Part shown: piece by piece, positions 41,028-51,160 of the stretch
Numbering within the stretch: the first letter of the stretch is position 1
Layout of the letters: the number at the start of each line of letters is the position of its first letter
Source: Lepidostoma basale
Lineage: Eukaryota; Arthropoda; Insecta; Trichoptera; Lepidostomatidae
Assembly: GCA_022606425.2 (NCBI GenBank)
Contig: JAHDVF020001351.1
Span: 739,452-803,451, forward strand
Direction of reading: 5' to 3'
Length of the DNA stretch: 64,000 bases
Notes under the pieces: generated by a model
What the model was told of the DNA's origin: nothing
The model's database searches: none
The model's input: only the letters and a program-made list of their open reading frames with translations
Made by a program: the position numbers and the translations under genes

Positions 41028-41180
41028 CCATCACGCCATTTCTCCGCAGGGGTAGGCAGAGAGAATGGACCGCCACACTACTCTATCCAGGCAAACCTCT
41101 CTAGATTCCTCCACATTCATACAACGAGTCATACACGCACGTCGATTCCTCCGACTTTTAACATGACCAACCTTTAAAAT
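41028..41180 (-). mobile_element. RTE-like group 1 3' end
   Basis: The minus strand has KVGHVKSRRNRRACMTRCMN, VEESREVCLDRVVWRSILSA and YPCGEMA with a stop; the tail is lost beyond TGGTTTG. Confidence 0.88.
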
Positions 41181-41444
41181 TTAAAGAAGAAAAATAGATT
41201 TAAGAAAAGAAACACTACAGAAGAAAAAATAATAATTTAAGGTTAAAGCGTTCTTCTTCTTATTCTTTTCAGCCAATTTTACTGTACTGCTGGATAAAGA
41301 CCTCTTCAAACTTCTTAAATTTTTTTTAACATTAGAAAGATAAAAAACGCTTTAGCGTTAACTATGTTAAATTCCATTGTTGATCTGAAAGTAGAGTTTA
41401 CATAACACTGTTGAAATGCACTTTTCTATTTAGTATATAACTAC
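41181..41444. other. Unassigned, with a decayed fold-back terminus
   Basis: GCGTTAACTATGTTAAATTC at 41353 resembles the A/B terminus. Short (AAG)/(TTC) runs occur. No gene. Confidence 0.4.
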
Positions 41445-41790
41445 CTTAGCATCACGCCGTCTCCCCGAAGGGGTAAGCAGAAATAATGGACTGTCACACT
41501 TTTCTTTCCTGACACATGGAAAGAATGAATGAAGAAATAATGGTAAAAAAAGTATATGTTAACGATGTAAATGGAACTAGAAAGAGAGGAAGACCGAGGA
41601 AAACGTGGCACGATCAAATCAATCAAATATTGAATGTCGGCCATGTGAGGAGTCAGAGAAATCGACGCGCGTGCATGACACGAAGTACGAATATTGAGGA
41701 AGCAAGAGAAATATGCCAGGAAAGAAAAATAGGTATGACAGTTCATTTTTTCTGCCTACCCCTTCGGAGAGACGGCGTGATGGTAAGTTA
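41445..41790. mobile_element. Two group 1 LINE 3' ends fused head to head
   Basis: 41453-41515 is minus-strand (ends ATGTGTCAGGAAAGAAAAGT reversed). From 41516 the plus strand reads MERMNEEIMVKKVYVNDVNG, TRKRGRPRKTWHDQINQILN, VGHVRSQRNRRACMTRSTNI, EEAREICQERK, and RDGVMVS-type tail. Both outer ends are 3' ends. Confidence 0.88.
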
Positions 41791-42164
41791 GTTTTTTAAA
41801 AACATATGATGCATCATGTATTATACATAAAAATCTCACGAATAGCGTGATATTTAATAAAACACATATTTTACGAAAGTAAAACACAATTTAGCTTGTG
41901 TAAACTTAAAATAATAATAAATTGGCGAAAAAATATACTCTCTACCGCTTGACGCTTAAATTGCTTCGTGTTTTATGGTCGCTTGGCACACTTTATTAAA
42001 AATTCTCAACCGTGTGCTGTAAATATTCTCATTATGTTAATATTGATACCATGTAGATGGATAAAAAGGGAAATTAATAGTTTTTCTCCGTATAAAACAT
42101 CCCCTCTTGAATCTGCACAGTGACGTGAATTTCCCGCACAAATTCCATAACCAATAAAATACCA
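41791..42164. other. Unassigned AT-rich sequence
   Basis: No gene or element end recognised. Confidence 0.45.
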
Positions 42165-42440
42165 AATAGTCCGTTGTTTTGGCCGAAACACTATGATACT
42201 TCAACATTATCAACTTTTAAAATTTAAGCTTTCATAAGAAAGCTTAAATTTTAAAAGTGTGGTACCATAAGGTACCACATTCAACAATTCACAATTCTTC
42301 CCGACAGCTGTTTCGCTAACCGATGTTAGCGTCAACAGGTGTTATAACATAAACAATATTGACACCTGAAAATGTCAACGTGGGTTGGCGAAACAGCTGT
42401 TGCAAAAAATAAATTGTTATGATAATTATTATTTTGTTGA
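42165..42440. repeat. Fold-back repeat, hammerhead family C, with internal palindromes
   Basis: Terminus TTGTTTTGGCCGAAACACTA, then a 28-bp-arm palindrome (AACTTTTAAAATTTAAGCTT / AAGCTTAAATTTTAAAAGT) and GTGGTACC/GGTACCAC. Two hammerhead-type arms follow: minus at 42303-42346 (CUGUUGA core) and plus at 42365-42402 (CUGAAAA core, good stem II, GAAAC, AGCUGUU). Confidence 0.75.
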
Positions 42441-42447
42441 ATCGATC

Positions 42448-42645
42448 ACTACACCGCAAGCCAAATCGATGTAAAGGATTTCATATTGATTCTCGGGACA
42501 TGTGATAGGTAGTTAATCTATCGCCATTTCATTGTCACGTGAATTCTGCACCAGACCAAAGACAGTGTGACAATCACACTTTCATCGCCGGGAATTTAAC
42601 CCGGGATCTTTGGTGTGGCAGTCAAAGATCTGGCCACTTTGGCAG
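42448..42645 (-). mobile_element. tRNA-derived SINE
   Basis: The minus strand has a B box mutated to GGTTAAATTCC (42591-42601), the body, and the alternative tail CATCGATTTGGCTTGCGGTG shared with the 1083 copy. Confidence 0.8.
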
Positions 42646-42689
42646 TAAGGTCGACAACAAATACACATACGTCATCTCTACCGCATTTA

Positions 42690-43110
42690 TTTTTCTTTTG
42701 CCAGTTTCAAGCTTCGCTTTCATACAAAATTATTGTTCTTCTGTATTGTTTTTAGCAAATAAAGGAGACATTGATAAACTAGTGGTTTTACAGAATAAAG
42801 GAATGAGGGCTATATTTGGTTGGGGTAGATATAGTAGGATTTCAACAATGTTAAGCAAATTAAAAATATTAAATTCAAGAAAACTAGTTCCGTACAACAA
42901 ATTGATTTTTGTTTATAAAATTAGGAGTAATATGGTGCCTGCATATCTAAATAAAAATGTAGCATATAGTTATGAAATACATGACTATTTGACTACAGGT
43001 CGTAATAGATTCCGACTCCGGAGACCCAGACTTGAAAGTACAGAAAAATGTGTTTTTATAGAGGATTTAAATTATATAACGAATGGTCAAATGAGGTAAG
43101 AGATGCCGGT
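42690..43110 (+). mobile_element. CR1/Jockey-like RT C-terminus
   Basis: IDKLVVLQNKGMRAIFGWGR, YSRISTMLSKLKILNSRKLV, PYNKLIFVYKIRSNMVPAYL, DYLTTGRNRFRLRRPRLEST and ECVFIEDLNYITNGQ-like end. It has the LQxKxxRxI and FKIxNxLxPxYL thumb features. The frame is open for about 125 residues and ends at 43099, with an AT-rich tail and AATAAA runs at 43278-43300. Confidence 0.8.
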
Positions 43111-43304
43111 TCTCTTGCGATCTTTCGTCGAAAATGCTTTCAATAAGTTCTAAGTACCGATATTTAATGTTTATGTTGTTTTTCTCATTTGCGATTTTTA
43201 TAATATTAATTGTTTATAATATATTGTTTCATAAGTTGTAAAATGTTCCTGTTATTATTTATAACTTTATTAAATTAATGAATAAAAAATAAATAAATAA
43301 AATT

Positions 43305-43487
43305 TACTGTGAGATCTGGTGGTCTCAGTTTTATATGCCCGTGCCATTTCATCTGCTTTTCTTCTAGCTAACTATTTATATCCGTAACTCCCAGACTACC
43401 CCGAATACGTTGACTTTTTATTTTATCTCTCAGCGATACCCCAGCGGACCACCTAAGCAATCGCATTTCTGCCAAAACAAAAAAAAA
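43305..43487 (-). mobile_element. RTE-like LINE fragment (group 9)
   Basis: The minus strand reads AEMRLLRWSAGVSLRDKIKS, QRIRGSLGVTDI, then EEKQMKWHGHI and RPPDLT. It is the EMRMLRWxxGVTxxDxIRN type. Confidence 0.75.
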
Positions 43488-43958
43488 CATCACGCCGTTT
43501 CCCTGCAGGGGTAGGCAGAGAGAATGGACCGCCACACTACTCTATCCTGACATACCTCTCTAGCTTCCTCCAAATTCATACATCGAGTCATACACGCACA
43601 TCGATTCTTCCGGCTTCTGACATGACCAAACTTTGAATTAATTTGATTAATTTGGTCATGCCATGTTTTCCTCGGTCAACCTCGACTCCGTACTCCATTC
43701 ACATCGTTAAAGTATACTTTTTTAACCATTATTTCTTCACCCATGCGCTCCATATGTCCGAACCAACGGCAACGCAGCGATCCTTTCATAATTTTGATCA
43801 TAATACCTTCTTTCGCTCTATATTCCTTTCTAATATCAGCATTCGAGATTCTGTCGTACATGGTTCTACCACACATACGTCTTAGGGACCTCATCTCAAC
43901 CGCATTTATTCTGCTCTCATCTTTCTTCTGCCACTTCCATGCTTCGCTTCCAAACATA
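43488..43958 (-). mobile_element. RTE-like group 1, C-terminus and 3' end
   Basis: The minus strand has FGSEAWKWQKKDESRINAVE, MRSLRRMCGRTMYDRISNAD, IRKEYRAKEGIMIKIMKGSL, RWFGHMERMGEEIMVKKVYF, a GRPRKTWHDQI-type block, RMCMTRCMNLEEARE and FPCRETA-like end. Confidence 0.9.
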
Positions 43959-44109
43959 AGGCATTTCTACCGTTTCCAGTTTCCCAGTGAAGCCGCTGTA
44001 CATTGTCCAACACTCGGAGCCGTACATAATTGCTGGTCTGACAATAGGCTGGTATACTTTTCCTTTTAGTTTTACAGGCATTTTTGGGTCACTTAACACT
44101 CGTGTCATA
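43959..44109 (-). mobile_element. RTE-like LINE fragment (group 7)
   Basis: TRVLSDPKMPVKLKGKVYQP, IVRPAIMYGSECWTMYS and KLETVEM match the KLKGKVYRTVVRPAxxYGSECW block, fused to the group 1 piece. Confidence 0.8.
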
Positions 44110-44705
44110 GGGTCAAAGCACCAATTAATGACCGTTTAAGGTTCAGCTCGTACTGAAATCCACATTAAAGGCATTTATTTCATTATATCAGTGTACAAAA
44201 TAAAAGAAAACAATAAAAAACACATTGACTCTCTAAATTCTCTAACTTTTTTATTGAAATATGAGTATTACTATTAAAATTAATATTTCTCTAAAAAAAT
44301 AGCACAATCACCAGTAATTGACCACTTCAGGTAATTTTGATACAATACATAGATTTTGTTACGTTGTCACAATATGAAACACCCTAACATGTAAAAATAT
44401 GAAAATATTCAAAGAATTGCATAAGAAATAACATTAAATAAAACACTTACCACACTTTTCCTTATAAAAAACTACTAACAATCTCAGAACAACAACGGGA
44501 AGACGCACTTTTACCGTTTGACAAGGCACAGTTCAAAACTGATAGTTTTGTTTCTTACCAACAGTTGTCTCTGCCTACCTCTTTTGTCATAGTTTCTTGT
44601 GATTAAAGTTTTTTGACTGGACACATAGAGCAATTCTTATTATATTTTGTTTTATTAACCAACGGTCATTTACTGGGGGGCGGCCAAATACTGGTGCTTC
44701 GACCC
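44110..44705. mobile_element. Putative TIR element (596 bp)
   Basis: GGGTCAAAGCACCAATTAAT at the left and, inverted, GGGTCGAAGCACCAGTATTT at the right, with a second inverted block AATGACCGTT near each end. No target duplication is apparent. Interior AT-rich. Confidence 0.45.
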
Positions 44706-44721
44706 TCTCAGGTATAGTGTC

Positions 44722-45092
44722 GAATGAAAATATAACAAGTGAATGCGGTGCGAATGATGGTGTTATGAACAAAATAATGAAAGGATCATTAAGATGGTTT
44801 GGACATTTGGAAAGAATGAATGAAGAAGGAATGTTAAAAAAAAGTATATGTAAACGATGTATATGGGGAACCAGATATAGAGGACGACCGAGGAAAACGT
44901 GGCACGATCAAATAAATCAAATATTGAATGTCGGCCATGTGAGGAGTCAGAGAAATCGACGCGCGTGCATGACACGATGTATGAATGTTGAGGAAGCGAG
45001 AGGAATATGTCAGGAAAGAAAAGTGTGGCAGTCCATTCTTTCTCCCTACCCCTTCGGAGAGACGGCGTGATGATTAGTTAGTTAGTTAATAA
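44722..45092 (+). mobile_element. RTE-like group 1 with full 3' end
   Basis: NITSECGANDGVMNKIMKGS, LRWFGHLERMNEEGMLKKSI, RYRGRPRKTWHDQINQILNV, GHVRSQRNRRACMTRCMNVE, EARGICQERKVWQSILSPYP and FGETA with TGA at 45068-45070, then TGATTAGTTAGTTAGTTA. This is the best view of the stop codon lying next to the (TTAG)n tail. One frameshift near 44840-44850. Confidence 0.93.
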
Positions 45093-45299
45093 ATGCAATA
45101 TTTTTTTTTTTACGATTTCATACGCTCATCTCTAAGTGTGTAGTGATTATACATCACCGTAACTCGTGTACTTTTTAGCGCGAAAAATAAATGAATATCA
45201 CAAGAGACACAATGTTCGTTGCGTTGGTACGCTACTGTAGTTATGCCCGACACACTTTAATTACGTGAGGCGTCAAGCAAAAAGTAGCAAGAACAGACT
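45093..45299. other. Unassigned sequence
   Basis: No gene recognised. Confidence 0.4.
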
Positions 45300-45440
45300 C
45301 CATTATGCACGGGGTAGAGAGAATAATGACTAGGGTACCATGAAGCCACTCAAGGCATTCGTTTCAATTAGGGAGGAAACAGGCGTCAGGAGCCCGCGCG
45401 ATACCAGGATATCAGACTAAATTAAGAGTAAAACATTTCA
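45300..45440. other. GC-richer island with motif
   Basis: ATACCAGGATATCAGACTAA at 45401-45420 is preceded by GCGTCAGGAGCCCGCGCG. Confidence 0.35.
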
Positions 45441-45849
45441 CGTGAGCGCTCCGACGAAATCTCAAACCGTGTACAACAATGTATACATTACGCAACCTTT
45501 ATTCTTCTGCGTTCCTGTGATTTTTTGTAAAACATTTTTCTAGACGTCTATGCTATTCCGTTTTTTATATTGTTTACTTCGAATGTTCTATTTTACGTCG
45601 TCAAGTGTTGGATATAGGTAGGCCTCCCATCTCGACTTCTACAATTCTATCTCTCATCAGACCATCTAGCTGGCAGATTTCTGTGGCCGGTTCTCGGTCG
45701 CCACTCCTGAATGCGTCTGGTTCACGAAGCTATTTTGCAAGCTACATTAATAAATTTGGTCTTTTATATCATATGCAAATAATACTAAATTTCAGAGTAA
45801 AATGCCATCGATATAATGTCACATCATAAAGATAAAACATTTAACATAT

Positions 45850-46420
45850 AAAATAATTAGTACGAATAAGTGTTTTCTATATGTTTTTATTATATTTGAT
45901 GGAAATAACCTATTTCGTCATTCTAAGGCATTAACAAATGTAGCATAAATCAAGCGCGTTGTGGTTTATATACTCGACTTAAATAATAATAAATTGGATT
46001 ATTTATAGAGCGCCATTTTTATGAATTACTCATCTCAAGCGCGCTGTAAAAATGCTCCGTTTTATGAACTAGTTAAAAATAAACAAATTTAGAATGAGGG
46101 CTGCACCCAACGCAGTCGATCAACCCTTCTTATCAGGAAAGGATAATTTGAAAAGGTGCGTTTTGAGTCTCGAACTAAACTCTGAGTGATTAAGGAGCAG
46201 AATACAGTATACCATAATTACCGTATTCTGCTCCTTTAAATCGTATATATAAATTACAATGCGCTTAATTTTCACTACATTTGATAATGCCTAAGGCGAA
46301 ATATGTAACTCCCATAAACCATAATAAAACTTCGATAAAAAAACATTTTTAATCGCATTATTTTTTTAATATTGAGTTTTACATCATTGTTCAAGAAACC
46401 ATAAATATACATATTATTTT
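45850..46420. repeat. Decayed hammerhead family D fold-back with internal LINE scrap
   Basis: Left arm CGAATAAGTGTTTTC...TTTCGTCATTCTAAGGCATT and right arm TTTGATAATGCCTAAGGCGA...AAAACTTCGATAAAAAAACA with the GAGTTTTACATCATTGTTCA terminus. Inside, 46100-46190 (-) reads SEFSSRLKTHLFKLSFPDKK, the end of a CR1-like RT. Confidence 0.65.
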
Positions 46421-47205
46421 ATAGACTTCGAAATCGATTATATTTAATGGGCAATGTCAAGGGCCATGTCAGATATTTGAATAACCAAGAGAACGAAGTA
46501 AAAAGAAGAAAAAAAAACTTGATTCCCCTAGAGCTCATTTTACGAATAAAACGAGTATAAAATACAACGTTCAACCGAATAAATACGCCAACAATATTTA
46601 AGCAAAAGTAAACCTTAAAGAAATCCAATACCCACGCACAACGCATTGGCTTCATTTAGCTTCTTTAATAAAGCGCAACTGAGTCCATTAGTACCCCAAC
46701 CTTAATGAAAGCAATTCCTTTGAAAGGAGCCAGAATAATTTTAATATTGATATAAAATAAGATACCCAATATAAAAATGATCGAAGACGGCGGAGGGGAG
46801 CAGTTTTGCCCGGGGCGTTGTACAGAAAAAAAGCCTTTGATATGCTTCGAAATTTAAGTAACTTCGTATTCAGAAAAAAACGGCTACAACACAAAAAATA
46901 CTTAGCATTAAAGAAGTGTACACTCATAAAAAAATTCTAAATTTCAAACCGAAATTCGAACTTCTTTGTTCTTTGCAATATTCTTAAAATGAAATTGAAT
47001 TGGCCTAGAAAAGTTTTGTTTACTCAACTTGGACAGGACGAAGAACGTGATATTATTTAGGAAACAGCAATACTAACATGTTGGTAAACAAAACAAACGG
47101 ATTCGTTCGAGTTCGAGTTAGTATGCAAAACAACATTGACAAATTTAATATTGAAATTAACATGCATGTCTTGGTAATTAAATCTAGACGTCTTTTTCTT
47201 GCCTG
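46421..47205. other. Unassigned AT-rich sequence
   Basis: Several 66-79 codon minus-strand frames are F/L-rich by composition and match nothing I recognise. Confidence 0.45.
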
Positions 47206-47209
47206 CGTT

Positions 47210-47640
47210 CTGCCAGTTGGTACTTAGGGTCTTGAAAATGTTACACTGTTCAAACAAAGTGCCGAGAAACTATGAGTGACACAAAGAGTCATGTTAGGAA
47301 TAAGCCTAAGAGACCGAGTCAGAAACGATATGGTAAGAGAAAAAAACAAAGGTCACTGACATCATCCACCGGGTGGCGACTCTCAAATGGCAATGGGCAG
47401 GTCACGTAGCCAGAAGCTCAGACGAAAAGTGGACAAGAAGACTACTGACTTAGAGACCGTGGACGGCAAAGAGAAGTTCAGGGCGACCGCAACTACGGTG
47501 GAAGGATGATCTGAACAGGCATGTCGGAATAACCTGTTAGCAGTCTGCACAGGACAGAGTGACATTGAAGCGAATGGAGGAGGCCTTTGTCCAGGAGTGG
47601 ACGGGAATAGACTGAGGAAGAAGAAGAAGTCTTCTTCTTG
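47210..47640 (+). mobile_element. RTE-like LINE (group 3), C-terminus
   Basis: KVLKMLHCSNKVPRNYE-like start, QRVMLGISLRDRVRNDMVRE and KNKG, then RVATLKWQWAGHVARSSDEK, WTRRL and a GRPQLRWKDDLNRHVG-type block, AQDRVTLKRMEEAFVQEWTG-like end, spread over three frames. Confidence 0.8.
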
Positions 47641-47975
47641 TTGTTGTCCTGTCACACCACCGTGGCGCATAGGGCATCAAGGAACCTTCTCCATCCGACT
47701 CCATCACATGCCTGATGCCAAACATCATGCCAAGTGAAGCCTGCTGCTTTAATCTCGTCCTGTAGGGCTCTTTTACAGGTGGCTCTAGGTCTGCCTCGGT
47801 TCCTCTTTCCGCCCATAGGGGACCTATCTATTGCGCCCTGAGCAATGCAGCCTGGATTCCTTCTCAGAGCCATTTGCGTGTAGCGACATGTTCTCTGATT
47901 GGCTTTTCGCCTGCAATGGTCTAGAGAACGGCATTTGACACTGGTTGGGGCCAATAGATCTTGAATATTGAGCAA
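47640..47975 (-). mobile_element. RTE-like LINE (group 6), C-terminus
   Basis: An intact 109-codon frame (47652-47981): MPLLNIQDLLAPTSVKCRSL, DHCRRKANQRTCRYTQMALR, RNPGCIAQGAIDRSPMGGKR, NRGRPRATCKRALQDEIKAA and GFTWHDVWHQACDGVGWRRF. It abuts the group 3 copy tail to tail through an (AAG)/(CTT) run. Confidence 0.88.
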
Positions 47976-48249
47976 AGGCACCTATTTATAAACACCTGGA
48001 ATTTTCCAATAACGTCCGATGAAAGGAAAATCTTGTGGGACGGTTCTGTGATGATCTCAAAATTCGAATAAAATTGAAGAAAATATCTGATATTTTTTAT
48101 GTAGATTTGAGAATTTGAGAGAATTTGATATTCTTGATAATTTATTTTTCTTTCTTCATTCGTTGCAGTACTTTCAATAATAGTTCGAGACTCTTTCTGT
48201 CCACGATATTTTAAATATTGCAGTATTTTCGAAAATATTATTTATTCAT

Positions 48250-48615
48250 ATTGAAATGAAATATTGTATTATAAGACTTGTGTGCGACCTATCATGACAT
48301 ATGGGATCGAGTTCAGGGCGGACACCACAATCACAAAAACGCGCTCAGAGTGTCAGAAGTCATGACGCTCAGAAATATATCTGGCAAGACACTGCAAGAG
48401 GATAAGGAATACACGGATAAGGGAGATATGCGAGGTCGAGGATGTCGTTAGGTGGGGAAGGCAAAAGAGAAGATACTGGTATGCACACGTGAGGAGAATG
48501 GATACATTTAGACTCCCCTTCATTGTGTTGCACGGCCAGCCCCTTGGTAGACGACCCCCGGGTAGACCACCAAATAGATGGATCGACAGCTGGGAGTCGA
48601 CTTCGCAGGAGGCCA
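48250..48615 (+). mobile_element. RTE-like LINE (group 5), C-terminus
   Basis: RPIMTYGIEFRADT, then RNTRIREICEVEDVVRWGRQ, KRRYWYAHVRRMDTFRLPFI, VLHGQPLGRRPPGRPPNRWI and DSWESTSQEA, with frameshifts. Confidence 0.85.
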
Positions 48616-48675
48616 ATTCCTCTTAAGAAACAGGCCAATTCCTCTTAAGAAACAGGCCAATTCCTCTTAAGAAAC
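48609..48675. repeat. 22-bp tandem repeat, three copies
   Basis: AGGCCAATTCCTCTTAAGAA plus AC is repeated three times exactly at the 3' end of the group 5 LINE, just before an (AAG)n run. Confidence 0.95.
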
Positions 48676-48829
48676 AGGCCACTAGGCCTACACTAAGAAT
48701 AAGAAGAAGAAGAAGAAGAAATGAAATATCAGAGTTGAAAAACAATCTCGCTGAACTAACGTTTCGTCTTCAAACGAAATTCAAATATAAATTGCATCAC
48801 TTAACTATCCCGCCCTCGCGGGAGACGGA

Positions 48830-49040
48830 TATAAAATTTCTAAATTGTATGGAAAACTCGCAGGTTCATACATAAAACATACCACACGGACGGGTATACA
48901 CAACTGTGTGCACAGGAGCGCAGGGTAGCAAGAAGGTATAACATTTATTTGCCGGTCACCAGATTGCTTCTAGCGTCAGTGGTGCGGAAGATTATCCCCT
49001 AGGCGCTCCTGCGTCCCCGATATTTGAGGAGGAAAAACCC
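48830..49040. other. GC-richer island with partial motif
   Basis: GCGCAGGGTAGCAAGAAGG at about 48920 resembles the right half of the motif. No protein recognised. Confidence 0.3.
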
Positions 49041-49181
49041 GATGTGTACTTAGAAAATATTGAAAATGAGCACTATTTAAAATGAGAAAAATAATTGTAT
49101 TTTAAAGCAATTAGTTTGTGATATATATATATAATGCAAATAAAAGGCAAAATCGTATTATTGAGACTTATGGACTCGACA

Positions 49182-50000
49182 TATCGTGGGTATTCTGCGA
49201 AAAAGCAATAAGTCAAAATTTTGCAGTTTTGACTTAATGATGAGGTTATACTGTTGAAAAAATACTCTACAATCTGCAAAAATACACTAAGTCTTATCTA
49301 CACTACAAGTTGAGATATTTACTGTAATAAGTTAATATAACATAAATCCGTTCAGGGAAAAAGCACCAAGGGACTTAATGCAAATTCTCTGGATAAATTT
49401 TTGATGATAAATTATCAATAACAATATTTCAGATGTATTCAGCGGAGCTTATGGAGCAGTAATGACTTGGAAAAGGTGAGATTGTTGGTCGGCGACTTGA
49501 TATCCTGGAGATGTCTAGTAAGTGATGTCTACATGCTTCACTCAGGGGCAAACGTGGCAATTATTGTTTTCTTTCTTTTCTCTTTTTACTAATTAATTAT
49601 TATTTTAACTAATGTAATACGTACTGTATATAAGATAAAATTATTGCATAACTCTTTTAATTAAAGAAAAGAAAAAAACATTTCTCACAAAGTGACTATA
49701 GTAGGTACAATGTGACTCAATTTGAACACCTTACTGTGGTATTATGTATCAGCGAAAATGCACTTAGTCATGTCAATCCACTATTATTTTGAAAAAAATG
49801 TGCTGATAGTTCAGTTATTATTTATTAAACCATTAAATTAAATGTAGTGAATAGATCAATAAACCATTTTTTCAAATTGACTTAGTAATGTTTGGTATAA
49901 AAAAATGTTATTATATTATACATCCTTACAAACTTTGAACTTCATTTATCTCAGAAGTAGTAATTTTAACTCAGTGCTTTTTCGCAGAATACTCACGATA
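49182..50000. mobile_element. TIR element (819 bp), MITE-like
   Basis: The left end TATCGTGGGTATTCTGCGAA AAAGCAATAAGTCAAAATT and right end, inverted, TATCGTGAGTATTCTGCGAA AAAGCACTGAGTTAAAATT match over about 39 bp. No transposase. A half copy sits at 11576-11821. The superfamily is not assigned; no clear target duplication. Confidence 0.7.
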
Positions 50001-50159
50001 AACTGAAACGATTGAGATGAATTTTTCACTGTTTATTAAAAATACTTCGGCGAAAGCTGAAATTGACACGAAACGAGTGCATATAAATTAATTCTTAATG
50101 TGACAGGCAGAAAAATCTTTAATCACTAGGACGTTAGAGTCTATTTTGGTGCACAAAAT

Positions 50160-50457
50160 TAATTTGATGTCAGTGTTGAATTGTGATGATATGATTCATC
50201 GAGAGATGGCAATCGAATCAGTTTAAATAAAAGCCATCAATCGTCAGTAGTTCGACATGACATTACTGCACGTGTATTCAATCAAAAATTACATTTGGAT
50301 TTCATTGTTAAACGTCATGTATTAAAAGAAAAATGTTGATGGATGGCATAAATGAATTGATATCGTACAACAATTGTATTTTTGTTTAATTCATATATTT
50401 TATACGGATAGGTATACTCGATTATAGCAACAGGAAAGCCTTATCGGGTCCGCAAGT
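50160..50457 (+). mobile_element. Helitron relic with Rep/helitron-like domain scrap
   Basis: About 50228-50330 the frame reads NRISLNKSHQSSVVRHDITA, RVFNQKLHLDFIVKRHVLKE, resembling the PDxxARVFxxKLxxLMxxIxKxxVFG segment of the Helitron helitron-like (Rep) domain. It ends near 50457 in GGAAAGCCTTATCGGGTCCG CAAGT, a decayed version of the 3' end at 35850-35871. A large internal deletion is implied. Confidence 0.6.
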
Positions 50458-50589
50458 ATTAAATAAAAACAATTATTTCTCAATCTAAAACAAGCGTATA
50501 ATCCGAAACATTATTTTTGTGGCCACAAGAGAAAAATTATGTCCATAAAAAATCAGCATTATGCAATTTTACAAAATTTAACCTTTTGT

Positions 50590-50830
50590 TTTTGATAATG
50601 GAATGATTTTACTGAAATCTCTCGATGGAAGTTCATTCTAAATAATACTTAAATAAAACATAGATTTTTATAATAATTTACTACTTACACTAATTCTAAT
50701 AATAAATTTAAATCTTTAATAATTAATAATACTCGTAAATTTATATCTTTATTTCAACAGCGTCCGCTTTCGCCAGGCTAGCTGGCATCGACAGACTGGG
50801 TTTATTAATTAAGTTACAGACTGGGTTTAT
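50590..50830. repeat. Family F fold-back arm
   Basis: ATTTTACTGAAATCTCTCGA, TTGGAAGTTCATTCTAAATAA-type sequence and ATCTTTATTTCAACAGCGTC plus GCCAGGCTAGCTGG. Same arm as at 16245-16400 (inverted) and 58980-59165. Confidence 0.6.
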
Positions 50831-50950
50831 TACTGTTAATTTATATTTAAAAAAAACGGTGGATACGTGGAATATAAATTAAATAAACACAAAATTCTGG
50901 ATTGTCCAGCTGACATGCGCACCATAAAAAAGAACATTACGTTTCTTGAA

Positions 50951-51160
50951 AAATGATGTAAAACTAAATATTAATTAATTAATACGAATGAGAACGTCAG
51001 TTTTTTAGAAGTTTTATTATATTTTATGGGAATGACATGTTTCGTCCTTCTAAGGCATTATCAAATGTTTGATAATGCCTTAGAAGGGCGAAACATGTTA
51101 TTCCCATAAAATATAATAAAACTTCTAGAAAACTGACGTTTTCATTCGTATTCATTACTT
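50951..51160. repeat. Hammerhead family D fold-back, near-perfect palindrome
   Basis: Arms of about 70 bp (AATGAGAACGTCAGTTTTTT...GGCATTATCAAA and TTTGATAATGCC...AAAACTGACGTTTTCATT) are almost identical. The left end TTTCTTGAAAAATGATGTAA is the inverse D terminus. Confidence 0.88.
51069..51099 (+). ncRNA. Hammerhead-like ribozyme motif, family D
   Basis: UUGAUAA (51069-51075) in place of CUGANGA, extra U, stem II GCCUU-AGA-AGGGC (5 pairs with one G-U), GAAA (51090-51093), ACAUGU, U. C3 and G8 are both changed (to U and A), the two bases that pair with each other in the folded hammerhead. The minus arm at 51036-51066 has the same core. Confidence 0.5.

Noticed and set aside
42539..42690. N-terminal part of a 186-codon frame (+)
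   Set aside because: The first about 40 codons run antisense through a SINE; only the CR1-like part after 42690 is meaningful.
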